DNA of 64,000 nt from positions 616,001 to 680,000 of the forward strand of contig BSBM01000609.1 in NCBI GenBank assembly GCA_027924585.1, given 5' to 3'. Of the stretch, positions 42,380 through 55,070 are shown piece after piece (position 1 is the stretch's first letter; each line of letters opens with the position of its first letter). The translations under genes were made by a program, and so were the position numbers. The notes beneath the pieces are model-generated. The model was not told the origin of the DNA. It did not search any database and saw only the letters and a list, made by a program, of their open reading frames with translations. The DNA is from Larix kaempferi (taxonomy: Eukaryota; Streptophyta; Pinopsida; Pinales; Pinaceae).

Positions 42380-44470
42380 ACAAATCTACACTATAAAAAC
42401 CATGCTTGAATTCTGTGAACCATGCATGATTATGGTTGACTTTGGTTAACCATGTTTGACTATAGTGAATAACGGTTGATTATGACTAGGTATGGTTGAC
42501 CATAGACAACCTTACCTAACCAAATTCAACCATATTCAACCATGTTTAACAAATGTCAACAATGGTTAATTAAATTCAACTATAAGTAACCAAAGTCAAA
42601 CATGGTCCATTAAAGTCAACCATGGTCAAACAATATTTAACTAGGTAAACTAACTAAAGTCAACCATAGTTAATCAAAGTTATCTATGGTCCATTAAAGT
42701 CAGCCATGGTCAAACAATATTCAACCATGGTAAACTTTGGTGAAACTTATTCAACCATGGTAAATTATGGTCAAACTTATTCAACCATCATATCTGACTC
42801 ATCATCAACAATGGTCAATGATGGTGAAATATGGTAAACCATAGTCAACCATTTTCAAACTAATGTTAACCATAGTCAAACATGGTTAATCATGGTCAAA
42901 TTTCTTTAGTGATGATTAACCACAAACAACCTTATCTAACCAAATTCAACCATATTCAAACATGCTTCACAAGTTCATTAATAATGACAAACGAAAGTCA
43001 ATCATATTTATCCAAAGTAAACCATGGTCAAAGAATATTTAACTTAGTAAACTAACCAAAGTTAACCATGGTCCATTAAAATCAACCATGGTCAAACAAT
43101 ATTCAACCATGGTAAACTATCGTCAAACTTATTCAACTACCATTTTCTCACCCATTATCAACAATTGTTAAGAATGGTTAAATATGGTCAACCATGGTTA
43201 AATTTCATTAATGATGATTGACCATGGTCAACTTTAACTAACAAAAGTTAACCATATTCAAGCATGGTTGAGAGAAGTCAACAATGGTTAATTAGTGTTA
43301 AACATAGTTATCTAAATTCAACCATGGTCCATTAAAGTTAACCATGGTGGAATAATATTTAAAGAGGTAAACTAACTAAAGTCAACCATAATTAACCAAA
43401 GTGAGTAACAGTCCATTGAATTCAACTATGATCAAACAATATTCAACTGTAGTATCTATGGTCAAACTTATTCAACCATCATTTCTCACCCATCGTCAAC
43501 GATAGTTAAACATGGTCAATCTTAGCTAATAACAATCAATCAGTATTCACTAAAGTTAACCATGGTTAACCAAATTCAAACATGGTTTACCAAATTCAAA
43601 CATAGTCACTCATGGTTAACTAAATTATACCATCACTAAATAATAATCATGTCCATGCTTAAATATGGTCAAATATTAACAACCATAATTTTACGCCCAT
43701 CTTGAACTATTATTAATGATAGTCAAGCATGGTTAACCTTAGGTAACAAATGTACGCCATAGTTAACCATTGTCCAATAAAGTCAACTATGGTGAACATT
43801 GGTGATCCATAGTTAACCATGTTTTGACAATAAAGTCAACTATGATTGACTAAGATAACCATGGATAACCAAAGTCGGTGAATGCCAAACAATTGTTAGC
43901 CATGGTTAACCATTTTCAAACTTATTCATCCATGGTAAACATAGTCAACCTTCATCAGTCATGGCCGAACCATAGTCAACTATGGTTAATAAGGGTCTAA
44001 CTTTCTCAACCATGGTAAAATATAGTCAACAATAGTCAATTATAATCAAACATATTTAATGCTATTCAAGCATGTCACACATAGTCAAGCATGTCCAACA
44101 ATGGTCAACCATTGTCTACCATACTCTCCCACATTTTTCCATTGTCAACCTAGGTCAAACATAATGAACCATGGTCAAACAATTTTCAATCATGGTTAAC
44201 TATGGTTAAACCTAATCAACCATTGTAAACATAGTCAACCATCACCATCCATGGTCAAACCATAGTAAACTATTGTTAACCATGGTCAACTATAGTGAAC
44301 AATAGTCCACAATAATCAAACATGGTTAATAAGATTCAAACATCGTCAACCATTGCTTACCATAACCTATCACTATTAACCATGGTTAACCATGGTCAAC
44401 CATTTTAAAAATAAATTCAAGTATAATTAAACATAGTTAACCATTGCGAAACCTAGTTAATGACTATATC
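42380..44470 (+). repeat. CATGGTT-type satellite, first arm (CAACCATGG orientation)
   Basis: About 2.1 kb of degenerate short repeats built from ACCATGG, TCAACCA, TTCAACCATGGTAAAC and GTTAACCA. A higher-order structure is visible: the phrase TCAAACTTATTCAACCATCA and its flank recurs near 42775, 43130 and 43465, and AACCAAATTCAACCATATTC recurs near 42515 and 42935, so larger units of roughly 300-440 bases exist. The plus strand carries mainly CAACC; the second arm (45490-46998, 53677-54235) carries GTTGA. No open frame of note. Confidence 0.9.
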
Positions 44471-45192
44471 AAATTATATATACAGTATTATTTTTATTAA
44501 TTATTACAATTGATTTAAAATTAGTTATTAAAAAAAATAGTATAACTATGTGAAGATCAAAGAGTGAAAACATCTACACTATTATTATATAATGGTAATT
44601 AATTAAATAATATTAATTTACTATTATTTTTTAATTAAATAATTAATTAACTACAACATTTTTTATTAATATTAGAGATATTTATATTATTAATATTTTG
44701 GAGATATTTCTAGATGTCAATTGAGGTTTATTTTGGAGATATTTCTAGATGTCAATTGAGGTTTATTACAATTAGCATATGTCAACCAAGATGATAAATG
44801 GAATGTGACATAAAGTGAATCATTTTTAACTTTACTCAACCTTAACCATGGCCGCATTCTCATTAATAATAGTCAGTGATGATTATTTTTTATTGTTTTC
44901 AAACTACAATATAATATCATATTGTCATATTTTATTGGATTAAGATATTATAATATCATGGCCTATTATAGCTATAATTATTAATGTTTATTCCATATAG
45001 ATAATATAAAATATTATTAGATTATATTAGAATGCATTAATTATTTAATGTTTATTATAATATAGTATTTAACATTATAATTAGTATAAATTTATTTATC
45101 ATTATAATTAATATAAATTTATTTATTATTATATAATTTTATAATATAATATTATTAATATTTCGAAGATATCTTTTTATGTTTATTGGTTA
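44471..45192. other. AT-rich spacer between satellite arms
   Basis: A/T-dominated, with a 35-bp tandem duplication (TTTTGGAGATATTTCTAGAT at 44696 and 44731). No gene. Confidence 0.6.
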
Positions 45193-45347
45193 TTAGTAAC
45201 AACTATATTAATAATATTAATATGTCTGAATACGTTGATAGGCATATATTTGACACATTAATACTGTTTTTTCCCTATAGGATGTACCAAATATACACCT
45301 ATCGATGTATTCAAACATATTAATATTATTAATATAGTTGTTGCTGG
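45193..45347. repeat. Long palindrome with 60-nt arms and 35-nt loop
   Basis: Left arm 45193-45252 and right arm 45288-45347 pair at 52 of 60 positions by my count, including an uninterrupted run through AACTATATTAATAATATTAA. The loop holds ACACATTAATACTGTTTTTT and CCCTATAGG. Two related, less well-paired foldbacks are in the 18.1- and 23.5-kb duplicated segments; all share a TTAAT-A-TGTTTTTTCC loop. It may be a foldback/MITE family. No clear target duplication was seen. Confidence 0.85.
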
Positions 45348-45489
45348 TACATTACAAAATTGTATGTTGGATTGCTTAGTTAATTAAGGGTTATGTCAAG
45401 TTGTGACATATCTCTAGGGTTATATCAAATTGTCACTTTTGTCATGTTATTAAAGAAGTATTATTTTTATTGTTAACATTTCCATGTTC
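45348..45489. other. Spacer with GGTTATGTCAA motifs
   Basis: Short repeated phrases (GGGTTATGTCAAGTTGTGAC, GGTTATATCAAATTGTCAC), also echoed near 45660-45770. No gene. Confidence 0.5.
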
Positions 45490-46998
45490 AATAGGGCTTA
45501 TGTCACAATGAATTTGGGCATCTTTAGTTTGGCATGGTTTCCTATGGTTAACTATGGGTGGCAATGTTTCACTATGGATGAATACACTCAACCATGGTTG
45601 ACTATTGTTGAATGTGGTTAACCGACCAAGGTTGAATTTAGTTTTTTTTTTTGGCCGTGGTCCAGCAGGTTATGTTGGATTGTGACATTTTTTAATGGAT
45701 GTCTAATTACAACATTCATATTGGTTAAGTAATGTCAAATTACTACATTCCTAATGGGTTATGTTGCTATATTTTATGCCAACCATTAAGCATTAAAATA
45801 TATGGTAATAAGCCTATTGTAAGTTGCCTTTCAATAGTTGGAGAGCCTCATGTTGGTGCTCTATGTGATCCTCCGTTGGAGAAATAAATTTTGCATTGAA
45901 TTATATGAGAAAGAATATAGTTTTTTTTGCATCCATTGTTGACTTTTGTGAACCATGGTTGACTTTAGTTACAATTGTTGACTTTTGTGAAAAATGATTA
46001 ACTATGGTTGAATTTTGTTAGGTAAGGTTGACAATGGTTAACCATAGTTGACCATAGTTGACCCTAGTCAATGATCAACTATGGTAGAGTATAGTAGACA
46101 ATGGTTAACCATGACCGGCCATGTTTGACTATGTGTGGCCATGTTTAAATGTCATTAACCATGTTTGATTATGGTTGACTATTCGTGACTATATTTGACC
46201 ATGGTTAACAAAGTTAAACCTTGGTTAAAAATAGTTGAGCATGGGTGATGAAGGTTGACTATGTTTACCATGGTTGACTTTAGTGAACCATATTTGAATT
46301 TTGTTGACTTAGGTTAACCATGGATGATTTAGTTAAGCATAGTTTTCTTTACCATGGCCAAATATGGTTGAAATTGTTGAAATTTATGAACCATGGTTGA
46401 CTTTAGTTACCAATTGTTGAATTTTGTGAACCATGTTTGAATATGGTTGAATTTGGTTAGGTAAGGTTGACCATGGTTCATAATCATTAAATATGTTTAG
46501 CCATGGTTGAATATGTTTGACTATCGTTGATACTATTTTGAAAATGGTTGACTATGAGTGACAATGGTTAATAGTTGTAGAGTATGGTAGGAAATGGTTG
46601 ACCATGTTTTACTATGTTGGACCATGTTTGATGTTATTAACCATTTTTTATTATGGTTGACTATTATTGAATATATTCAACCACGGTTAACAATAGTTGA
46701 CTATGGTTTGACAATGTGTGATGAGGATTGACTGTGCTTATCATGGTTGATCATGTTTGAGCATAGTTAACCATGGATGATAGTTGTTTGACCATAGTTC
46801 ATTAGGCTCAAGACCAAGGTTGACAATGGTTAACAATGTGGTAGAGTATGGTAGAAAATGGTTGAGCATTGTTGGCCATGTTTGACTATGTGTGACAATT
46901 TTTTAATGTTATTAACCATGTTTGATTATGATTGACTATTGTTGACTATATTTGACCATGGTTGAGAGAATTAAACCCTAGTTAACCCTAGTTAACTA
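45490..46998 (-). repeat. CATGGTT-type satellite, second arm part 1 (GTTGACCATGG orientation)
   Basis: Same repeat as 42380-44470 but inverted: CATGGTTGAC, ACTATGGTTGA and GGTTAACCATGG dominate. The phrase GAATTTGGTTAGGTAAGGTT near 46450 is the reverse complement of AACCTTACCTAACCAAATTC near 42510, so the arms match beyond the short motif. Related units lie near 45990 and 46450. An unrelated insert-like stretch (45660-45930) lies within it. The copia element begins at 46999. Confidence 0.9.
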
Positions 46999-48248
46999 TG
47001 TTAAATTTTTATCTTTAATTCATAATTACAATAGTACTTGAAATCAATGAACAGTCATAAGCATAAGCATAAGCATTTGACACACAAATTTTACCTTGGG
47101 GAAACCCTCTACAACTTGAGGGAGAAAACCTCGACAAAATATTCCTTAGTATATTGATAGATAGCAGAGAATGTTTGCTTCATAATGAGAAAATTACATC
47201 AATCACCCTTGGTGCAATATCAGAGAGAAACATCAAGTACCCTTGGTGCAATTACAAAGAAACAGAGATAGACAAAGAAGAGAAAATCAGAAAAATATTC
47301 TCTACTCAACCAATTCGCTAATTTTGGCCACATGCACAAATTGTGTTTAAGAGAATTCACTCCAACATTGGATACATAAATCTTGCATGGAAAAGTGTGC
47401 CATAATTCTCATACAATGTCTTTAACTCTATGTACTGAATTCAAGATGAACTCACCCTTTAATTGGATTCTATACGATTTAGTTAGGTGGCTAAATTAAG
47501 TGTCATAACTCAAGTTTCGTCTTTTAGTTTAACTCAAGTGTCGTCTTTTAGTTTAACACAAGTGTCGTCATGAAAAACACTTACTTAAATAAATATTCTT
47601 TGTTAACACTTAGCTAACTCTTTTATTTCAAGTCCTTCTTGATAACATCACTGAAGTGATAAATTTGAGTTCTACTTTAATTAACTGAAGTCTTTCTTGT
47701 TAACGTCGTTGAAATTGTCAAATCGAGTTCTCTCTTATATTATCACATCTTATCTTTATCTCTTGTCTTATCTGCATGGTCCACGTGTGCCATCTTAATT
47801 ATTCATCATATCAAATATACTAAGGATATTTTTCCAATGATGTGATCATCTCATTCTACTCTTTTTTCAAGCGGTCATATGCCAAATTAATTCACTCTAA
47901 AGGTGGACAGTCTAAGACCATGGTTAGTAGTACGACACACATCATTCATTATTCGACAAGCAAAGCATTACCTCGACGCATGAGGCACCACCTCAACACA
48001 TGAGGATTCGTATTGACACACAAGACCATAGTATTGACAAGCAAGACTCTACATCACCATCTCTTTGACATACAAATCACTTACCTCAACACATCAAGCT
48101 TATTCATTCTTGAGTCCAGCTCAATATTCTTCTCCAAGTTTCCTGAGTCCAACTCAAGATCGTATAAGGCAGTACCTCGACACATGAGGCTCAGTATTGA
48201 AACATAAGATTGAGTTGGATAATGAATCGTGATGTTGAAACTTTAACA
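46999..48248 (-). repeat. 3' LTR of the copia element (lower copy, 1250 bp)
   Basis: On the plus strand it runs TGTTAAATTTTTATC to GAAACTTTAACA. It matches 52373-53676 throughout but with many substitutions and small indels (one copy has three GCATAA units near 47060 where the other has one), so the element is old. On the minus strand it follows the polypurine tract at 48249-48258. Confidence 0.9.
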
Positions 48249-48258
48249 CTCCTTCTCT
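48249..48258 (-). promoter_or_regulatory. Polypurine tract of the copia element
   Basis: On the minus strand AGAGAAGGAG directly precedes the 3' LTR start TGTTAAAG. This is the plus-strand primer site for reverse transcription. Confidence 0.8.
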
Positions 48259-48269
48259 GTGAGGGAGGC

Positions 48270-51200
48270 ATTCTATGCCATGCCAAGATTGTCTCAGAAG
48301 TACCTATACTTCATCAAATATAGAGGCTTAGTCAACATATCTATTATATGTTCATTATTAGCAATGTACTGAAGTCTTATGGAACCTCTCTATACCATGT
48401 ATATGATGCAGTGGTATTTCATCTCAATGTGTTTCAATACTTAATGAAACACATGGTTTTCTGATATCTTGATGCAACTCTAATTGCCAGAGTGAATGAC
48501 AATAGTCTCAAGCTTCTTACTAAACAACCCAACAAGTAGCTTCTGAAGCCACATAGATTCTCAGTAGGAATTTTTGGTTGGAATATACTTTGATTTTGTA
48601 GTACTCCAGGAGATGGATCCTTGCTTCCTGTTGGACCAAGAGATCATAGTTGATCCCAAGCTAAAACAATATCTGCATGTACTCTTTTGGAACATAGTAC
48701 TACCAACCCCAGTCAGATTCAACATATCCAAGTAGCATCACTCCACCACTAGAAGCATATTTGAGTCCATAAGAAATATTACATCGAAGTTATCTAAGCA
48801 TATGCTTGCCAGCAACCCAATGTCTATGTCTTGGCTTAGACATGAACTGACTCAAGATACTCATTGCATAACATATGTCTAGTTTACTATGTATCAAATA
48901 CATCAAGCGACCAATGAGCTGTCTATACATGGTAGGATCCACTAGATCCGATCTGAAATTTGAATCATGTATTTTCTTCAGATTGGAAACCATTGGTGTA
49001 GACATTGATTTACAATCCATCATACCAAATCTCTGCAACAAATCAATTGTGTAATTCTTTGTGAAAGAAAGATCTCATCTTTCCTTTTCCAAACTTATAG
49101 ACCTAGAAAATAGTGCATAAGACCTAAGTATTTAATTTCGAACTCATAAGTGATATCCCTCTTGCACTGAGCTATATTTTGTTCCTCTCTAGTAAGGAAC
49201 AAGTCATCAACATAGAGAACCAAGATCAGTGGTTTTTTCTTCACAACCTTGAAGTACTACATGTTGGGTCAGCTTCTCTTTTGGAGAAGTGCAATATCTA
49301 AAGATAGCTTTAAATCCTTGAATACCAATCCTTCAAGGCCTACTTAAGCCCATACAAGGATTTCTTAATTTTGCATACATGGGACTCCTTCCCATGAACT
49401 ACAAACCCCTTGGGTTTCTGTATGTATACTTATTCCTCAACTTCATCATTGAGAAAGGAAATCTTCAAATTCATCTAGTGAATTTTGCATCCCAAAAATG
49501 AAGCAAGGGAAATTATGGCTCGAATAGTGGTGTACCTGACCACATGAGTGAATGTCTCATCATAGTCTATCCCTTATTTCCATGAGAAACCATGAGCCAC
49601 AAATATTTCTTTATATTTTCAATACTTCCATCAACTGCATGTTTGATTTTATAAATCCACTTGGAAGTTACTATAGAATTTCCTTCCAATTTAGGAACCA
49701 CTTCCCACACATCATTTTGCATGATGGATTTGTATTCTTCCACCATGGAATCTTTCCATACTCACTTCTTAGCAGCTTCCTCATTGGTGGATGGTTCTAA
49801 ATCACTGATGTGACTCATATGAGCTACATATCCTAAAAATATTTCAGGTCTCCTTCGCTCTCTGAATGTGCTTGGTGGTTCTCCATGTTTTTTTGCCTCT
49901 TGCAGAATCTATCGACACCATGCATATATCCTCTTAGTAGGAGGTTCATCAGGAGATATTTCTACTAATTCTACTAGCTCTTCAGGATCAAGCGAATGTA
50001 AGGATTATTCTGGATTATCCATCTCAACATCTGAAAGGGGAGAATCAAAAGCTAGATCCTCCATCATGGGAGTATCATTCTCCTCCGTATCTGAATCACA
50101 TTAAAGTTATTTAGAGAACTTGAAGGAAACCTCTTCATGAAATGTTACATATCTACTGACTTCAATGGTCCTTTGTTCTGGAACATAGATTCTATAAGAT
50201 TTGGAGGATTTGTTATATCCAACAAATGTTACTTTATTTCCGGATGGCTCCATCTTTTTTCTCTTCTCTTTTGGTACATGAATGTAGACAATACAAACGA
50301 AAGTCTTCAAGAGTCCAACATTTGGTTTTTCAACAATGAAAACTTCTTCAGGAGTCTTTTCTCCCATTATGGCATGAGGACTTATGTTCTATATATAAAA
50401 AACTGTGTTGGAGGATTCTTCTAATAAGGAAGTGGGAAGATCCTGATCATGCATCATATATTTTGCAGCCTCATAGATTGTCTTGCTATTTCTTTCAGCA
50501 ACCCCATTTTGCTGGGGGTTGTAGGTATAGTTAGCTATCTTCTTATTCCTACATTTTAGCAGAAGTATTAAAGTCATGAGACTCAAACTGCCCTCAATTA
50601 TAATATCTCAAAGCATGAGTGTGCTTTCCAATCTGATTCTCAACCAGTGCTTTAAACTCTTGAAATTTGTTGAAATTTTCACTCTTTTCCTTTAGAAAAA
50701 TAGATCCAAGACTTGCGAGAGAAGTCATCTATGAAAAGAACATAGTACAAATAACCATGCAATGATGGTGCTGACATAAGACCACATATATAAAGATGTA
50801 CCAAGTCTAGGATCCCTTTAGATCTTCGAGTACTACCTGGAAAACTCTTCTTGATGTTCTTGCTAAGAGAGAAACCTCTACAAGCACCATCATGTTCAAA
50901 TCTAAACACATGCATTACCATCTTTTGCAAGCCAGGTAGTGCTCTGAAATGAATATGACCAAGCCTCCTATGCCACATTTCACAAGGAATGACTGTGTCA
51001 TGGATCATGGATTGAATGAGATTTCCAAGAACTTTGTAGAGACCTCCCTCTCTAACTCCAATCACAGATGTAGAGTTCAATTCGACATTCTTAGGTCACA
51101 TGAACACTTTCTTATCCATAAAGATTACTCTGAATCCTTTATCTTCTAGAACCAAAACATATAGGAGGTTCTTCTTCAATCTGGGAACACGCAAAATTTC

Positions 51201-52281
51201 ATCCATATGCAGTACATCTCCTGAATCCAATTGAAAAGAAGTGGATCCAACTCCTTGGATCAGATAGGTGGTATTATCTCCAAGATCCACCTGATAGGAG
51301 AACTTCTTTTCCTTCATATATGTGATAGCACTCCCATATACAATCATGTGTTTGGATGCATAACTATCTACCAACCATGTCTCAACATTAGTGGTAATGG
51401 ATCCAGATAAGGTTGAGACAAGATAGTACTCCTTCCTTGTCTCCTGATCATTTGAAGAATTCTTTCTTGTAGGTTCATCTTCTGTAGCAGTAGAAGCATG
51501 AAATCTACTCTTGAACTTTCCTCTTTCCTTTGCACAAAAGTATCTTGAAAAGTGAGCCTTCTTATTGTAGTTGAAGCATTTAACTTTAGATTTGTCAAAG
51601 TTCTTGTTGTAATCATTTTCCTTTTGATGATAAAAATTCTTATGAGAAAAGGATTTCTTTTCTCTCTTCATCTGTGCCATAAGATCAAGTTTCTCTTCTT
51701 TGGAGGAAGCAAATTTGCTTTGGATTCTCCCTTCTTCTTGTAGGAAATCATGCCACTGTCTTTCAATTTTTTCTTGCACATCTCGGCCATTTACTATAGC
51801 CAAGAATGTCTCCCATGAAGATGGAAGTCCATCGACAATAGTCTAGATGAGATCATCAAACAATGACACCAATACTCATGAGTTGATCCCTTACTTGAGA
51901 GCTGTTTTTTAATAAGGAAGCAACAACTTCGTCCTTATCCATCTTCAAATTACGAAGCTTGTTATTAAATGCTCACTTCTGACTCAGTGCCTTCTTCTCA
52001 TAAAGATTGGTCAAAGTGTCGAAGCATTCATTTGCAGTCTTCAGTGGAGTAATCACTAGCATAAAATTGTATTTCATGGTATCATAAATGATTCTTTTTG
52101 CTTTGGCTTGATTATTCTTGAAAGTAGTGCCCCCTGCATTGGAGGTAGGATCTTAAAAAACACTTGATATGTATCTATCCAGATCATGCTCTTCCAATAT
52201 ATTCAGAATCCTGGCCTTCCACGTATTGAAGTTCGGAATTCCTTCAAGTAGGTCTTTCGGTCTTACTGATATTGAAGCCAT
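48270..52281 (-). pseudogene. Copia gag-pol polyprotein, broken
   Basis: Start ATG at 52279-52281 (MASISVRPKDLLEGI). Gag (UBN2-like) continues with NFNTWKARILNILEEHDLDR. Zinc knuckle CFNYNKKAHFSRYFC has Tyr for the second Cys (51500-51600). Protease reads WLVDSYASKHM where the family has DSGAS, so the active-site Gly is lost. Pre-integrase and integrase: EMWHRRLGHIH, DDFSRKSWIYF and NPQQNGVAERNSKTIYE (50389-51080). RT: LYVDDL at 49201-49219. After RT, STPMVSN and YRQLIGRLMYLIHSKLDICY (48790-49041). RNase H remnants end near HIEM/YHYI-like text at about 48400. The length (about 4.0 kb) suits an intact copia polyprotein, but frames change many times. Confidence 0.9.
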
Positions 52282-52360
52282 TATTCTTGAAGTATTGTAC
52301 TAACCTCGTATCATTGTAGGCTCAAGCTTAACTGCTGAAATTAGCTCTTTCATGCCCTAA

Positions 52361-52372
52361 GCTCTAATACCA
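52361..52372 (-). promoter_or_regulatory. Primer-binding site (initiator tRNA-Met type)
   Basis: On the minus strand TGGTATTAGAGC directly follows the 5' LTR end TTAGCA. It differs by one base from the usual copia site TGGTATCAGAGC, complementary to the 3' end of initiator tRNA-Met. Confidence 0.88.
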
Positions 52373-53676
52373 TGCTAACTTTTGATCTTTAATTCAGAAT
52401 TACAATAGTACTTGAAATCAATGAACAATCATAAGCATTCGACACACAAATTTAACCCTGGGGAAACCCTCTACAACTTGAGGGAGAAAACCCTAGAAAA
52501 ATCTTCCTTAGTATATTGATAGATATTAGAGAATGCTTTCTTCACAATGAGTCGATTACATCAAGCACCCCTGGTGTAATATTAGAGAGAAATATCAAGA
52601 ATCCCTGGTGCAATTACAGAGCAAGAGAGATAGACAAAGAAGAGAAACTCAGAAAAATACTCTCTACTTAACCAATTCGCTAATTTTGTTCACATTCACA
52701 AATTGCCTTTAAGAGAATTCGCTCCAACATTGGATACATCAATCCTGCATGGAAAAGTGCTCCATACTTCTCATGCAATGGATTTAACTCTGTGTACTAA
52801 CTTTAGGGTGAACTCACCCTTTAACTGGATGATAGACCACTTAGTTAGGTGGTTAACTTAAGTGTCATCATGCAAGTGTCATAAATCAAGTGTTATCTTT
52901 TAGTTTAACTCAAGTGTCGCAACTCAAGTGTCGTCATGCAAAACACTTAGTTAACTAAATATTATTTGTTAACACTTAGTTAACTCTTTTAACTAAATTC
53001 ATTCTTGATAACATCACTGAAGTGATCAATTTGAGTTCTACTTTAATTAACTGAAGTCTTTACTGTTAACATCATTGAAGTTGCCAAATCGAGTTCTGTC
53101 TTATCTTAAATTAACTGAAGTCTTTCTTGTTAACATCACTGAATTTAGAAAATCGAGTTCTCTCTTATCTTATCACATCTTATCTTTATCTCTTGTCTTG
53201 TCTTCATGGTCCACAAGTGCCAACTTAATTATTCATCATATCAAATATATTAAGGAGATTTTTCCAATGATGTGATCATCTAATTCTACTCTCGTTCCAA
53301 GTGGTCATATGCTAAAATAATTCATTCTAGAGGTGGCTAGTCTCTGTAGGAGACTTAATAACTTATACATCTCTAAGACCATGGTTAGTAGTACATCACA
53401 CATCATTCATGCTTTGACAAACAAAGCATTACCTCAACACATGAGGATCCATCTTGACACACAAGACCTTAGTCTTGACAAGCAATATTGTACAACACCA
53501 TCACTTTGACATACAAAGCACTTACCTCAACACATGAGGCTTATTAATTCTTGAGTCCAACTCAAGATTCCTCTCCAAGTTTCCCGAGTCCAACTTAGGC
53601 TCCTATAAGGAACTATCTCGACACATGAGGCTCAATCTTGACTTGGAGAATGACTCATGATGATGTAACTTTAACA
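52373..53676 (-). repeat. 5' LTR of the copia element (upper copy, 1304 bp)
   Basis: Plus-strand ends are TGCTAACTTTTGATC and GTAACTTTAACA. On the minus strand it starts TGTTAAAG and ends TTAGCA against the primer site. It is longer than its partner because of internal tandem differences around the AACTGAAGTCTTTCTTGTTA phrases (53045-53150). Confidence 0.9.
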
Positions 53677-54235
53677 GACTATGGTTTGACAATGAATGAT
53701 CAAGGATGACTATGTTTACCATGGTTGACTAAGTTTGACTATGGTTAACCATGGCTAATAATTGTTTGGCATTCATTGATTTTGGTTATCAATGGTTAAT
53801 TTAGTTAATCATAGTTGACTTTATTGAACCATGGTTGAATATCGATTACATAGGTTACCTAAGGTTAACCATGTTTGACCATGGCTAACAATTGTTTGGC
53901 ATTCACTAACTTTGGTTATACATGGTTAATTTAGGTAAACATAATTGACTTTATTGAACCATGGTTGACTATGGCTTACATTAGTTACCTAACGTTAACC
54001 ACATTTAATCATCATTGATCATAGTTCAAGATGGGTGTGAAATGATGGTTAATAATGTTTGACCATATTTAAGCCTAGATGACTACCATTTAGAAAAGGT
54101 AGAATTTGGTTAACCATGGGTGACTAGGTTTGAATTTGATAAACCTTAGTTGACTTTGGTAAAGTTGTTTAATCATCATACACCAATTCCAGTCATGGTT
54201 AAGCATGTTTGACTCTGGTTGACTTTAATTAGCCA
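53677..54235 (-). repeat. CATGGTT-type satellite, second arm part 2
   Basis: Continuation of 45490-46998 beyond the copia insertion. 53677-53840 is close to the reverse complement of 43855-44000, including GGCTAACAATTGTTTGGCAT, so the arms share long specific sequence and not only the short motif. Confidence 0.9.
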
Positions 54236-55070
54236 AAAAATTATTTACAAATTAACTTCAAAATGTAATAATTATATTTTATTCTTCATGTATTGAAAGT
54301 TAATTTTCATAGATAAATTAAAGGAATCCGCTCTAATAAAATTTTGTAAATTATAATACTATAAAGTAAAATATGTATTTTCATTAAATCAATTTTATAT
54401 TGAAATTTCATTAATTACATAATTCCGTATAAAATGTTTTTTAAAATGAGAAAACAACCCTTAAAAAAATAGCAAAATTTGTTTAAAATTTGACTTCAAA
54501 ATTTAACTTTAATTAAAAAAACATCTTCCTATGATTTTTAAGTTATCATTTTAAAGTAATTTAAATGAATATTTATTTACTTATCATTTTCATTCAAAGA
54601 TATTATTACTTTTTCAATTTGAAAGAACCTCTTCAAAATTGTTATTTTTATTACTAATTTTAAAAACAGTGTTGTTTGCATTCAAGCAAGTTATTATTAA
54701 TATAATTTTTTTTGTTGTTTCCAATAAATCATACAATTTATAATGTTTAAAAAAATCAAATCATATGATAAAAATATTATGTAAAGAGTCAAAATGTTTT
54801 CCAGCAGAAAAGAGTCAAAATGTTTTATATAAAATAATGTTCTTTATTCAATCATTTTAATAAAAATAATTATTATAAATTATAAATTATAAATATTTAA
54901 AATTATACTTTTTAATAAAAAAAATATTTAAAAAGTATAATCACTTAATTTTTTTTTTCCTTCCATAAACTTTTCATACATATAGCTACGCATTATATAC
55001 TTTCTAAAATCTATATTTTTATATTAACCAAAAATAATGTGAAAGGGTGCCAGCTTTCTTTATTTCTTCT
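54236..55070. other. AT-rich intergenic DNA
   Basis: Strongly A/T, with a short direct repeat AAAGAGTCAAAATGTTTT (near 54785 and 54810). No gene. Confidence 0.6.

Larger units (their letters stand above)
46999..53676 (-). mobile_element. Full-length Ty1/copia retrotransposon, decayed, minus strand
   Basis: A 6.7-kb element with two LTRs, a tRNA-Met-type primer site next to the 5' LTR, a polypurine tract next to the 3' LTR, and between them gag, protease, integrase, RT and RNase H in copia order. It sits inside the GTTGA-oriented satellite arm. The flanks are AACTA (46994-46998) and GACTA (53677-53681), which fit a 5-bp target duplication with one change. LTR divergence and many frameshifts mark it as an old, inactive copy. 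Satellite sequence continues on both sides. Confidence 0.93.

Noticed and set aside
42380-46998. CRISPR-like array or regularly spaced repeats
   Set aside because: The repeats are degenerate, without constant spacers, and occur in a plant-type retrotransposon landscape.
49552-50104. Plus-strand frames in the copia region as separate genes
   Set aside because: They are antisense shadows of the minus-strand gag-pol.
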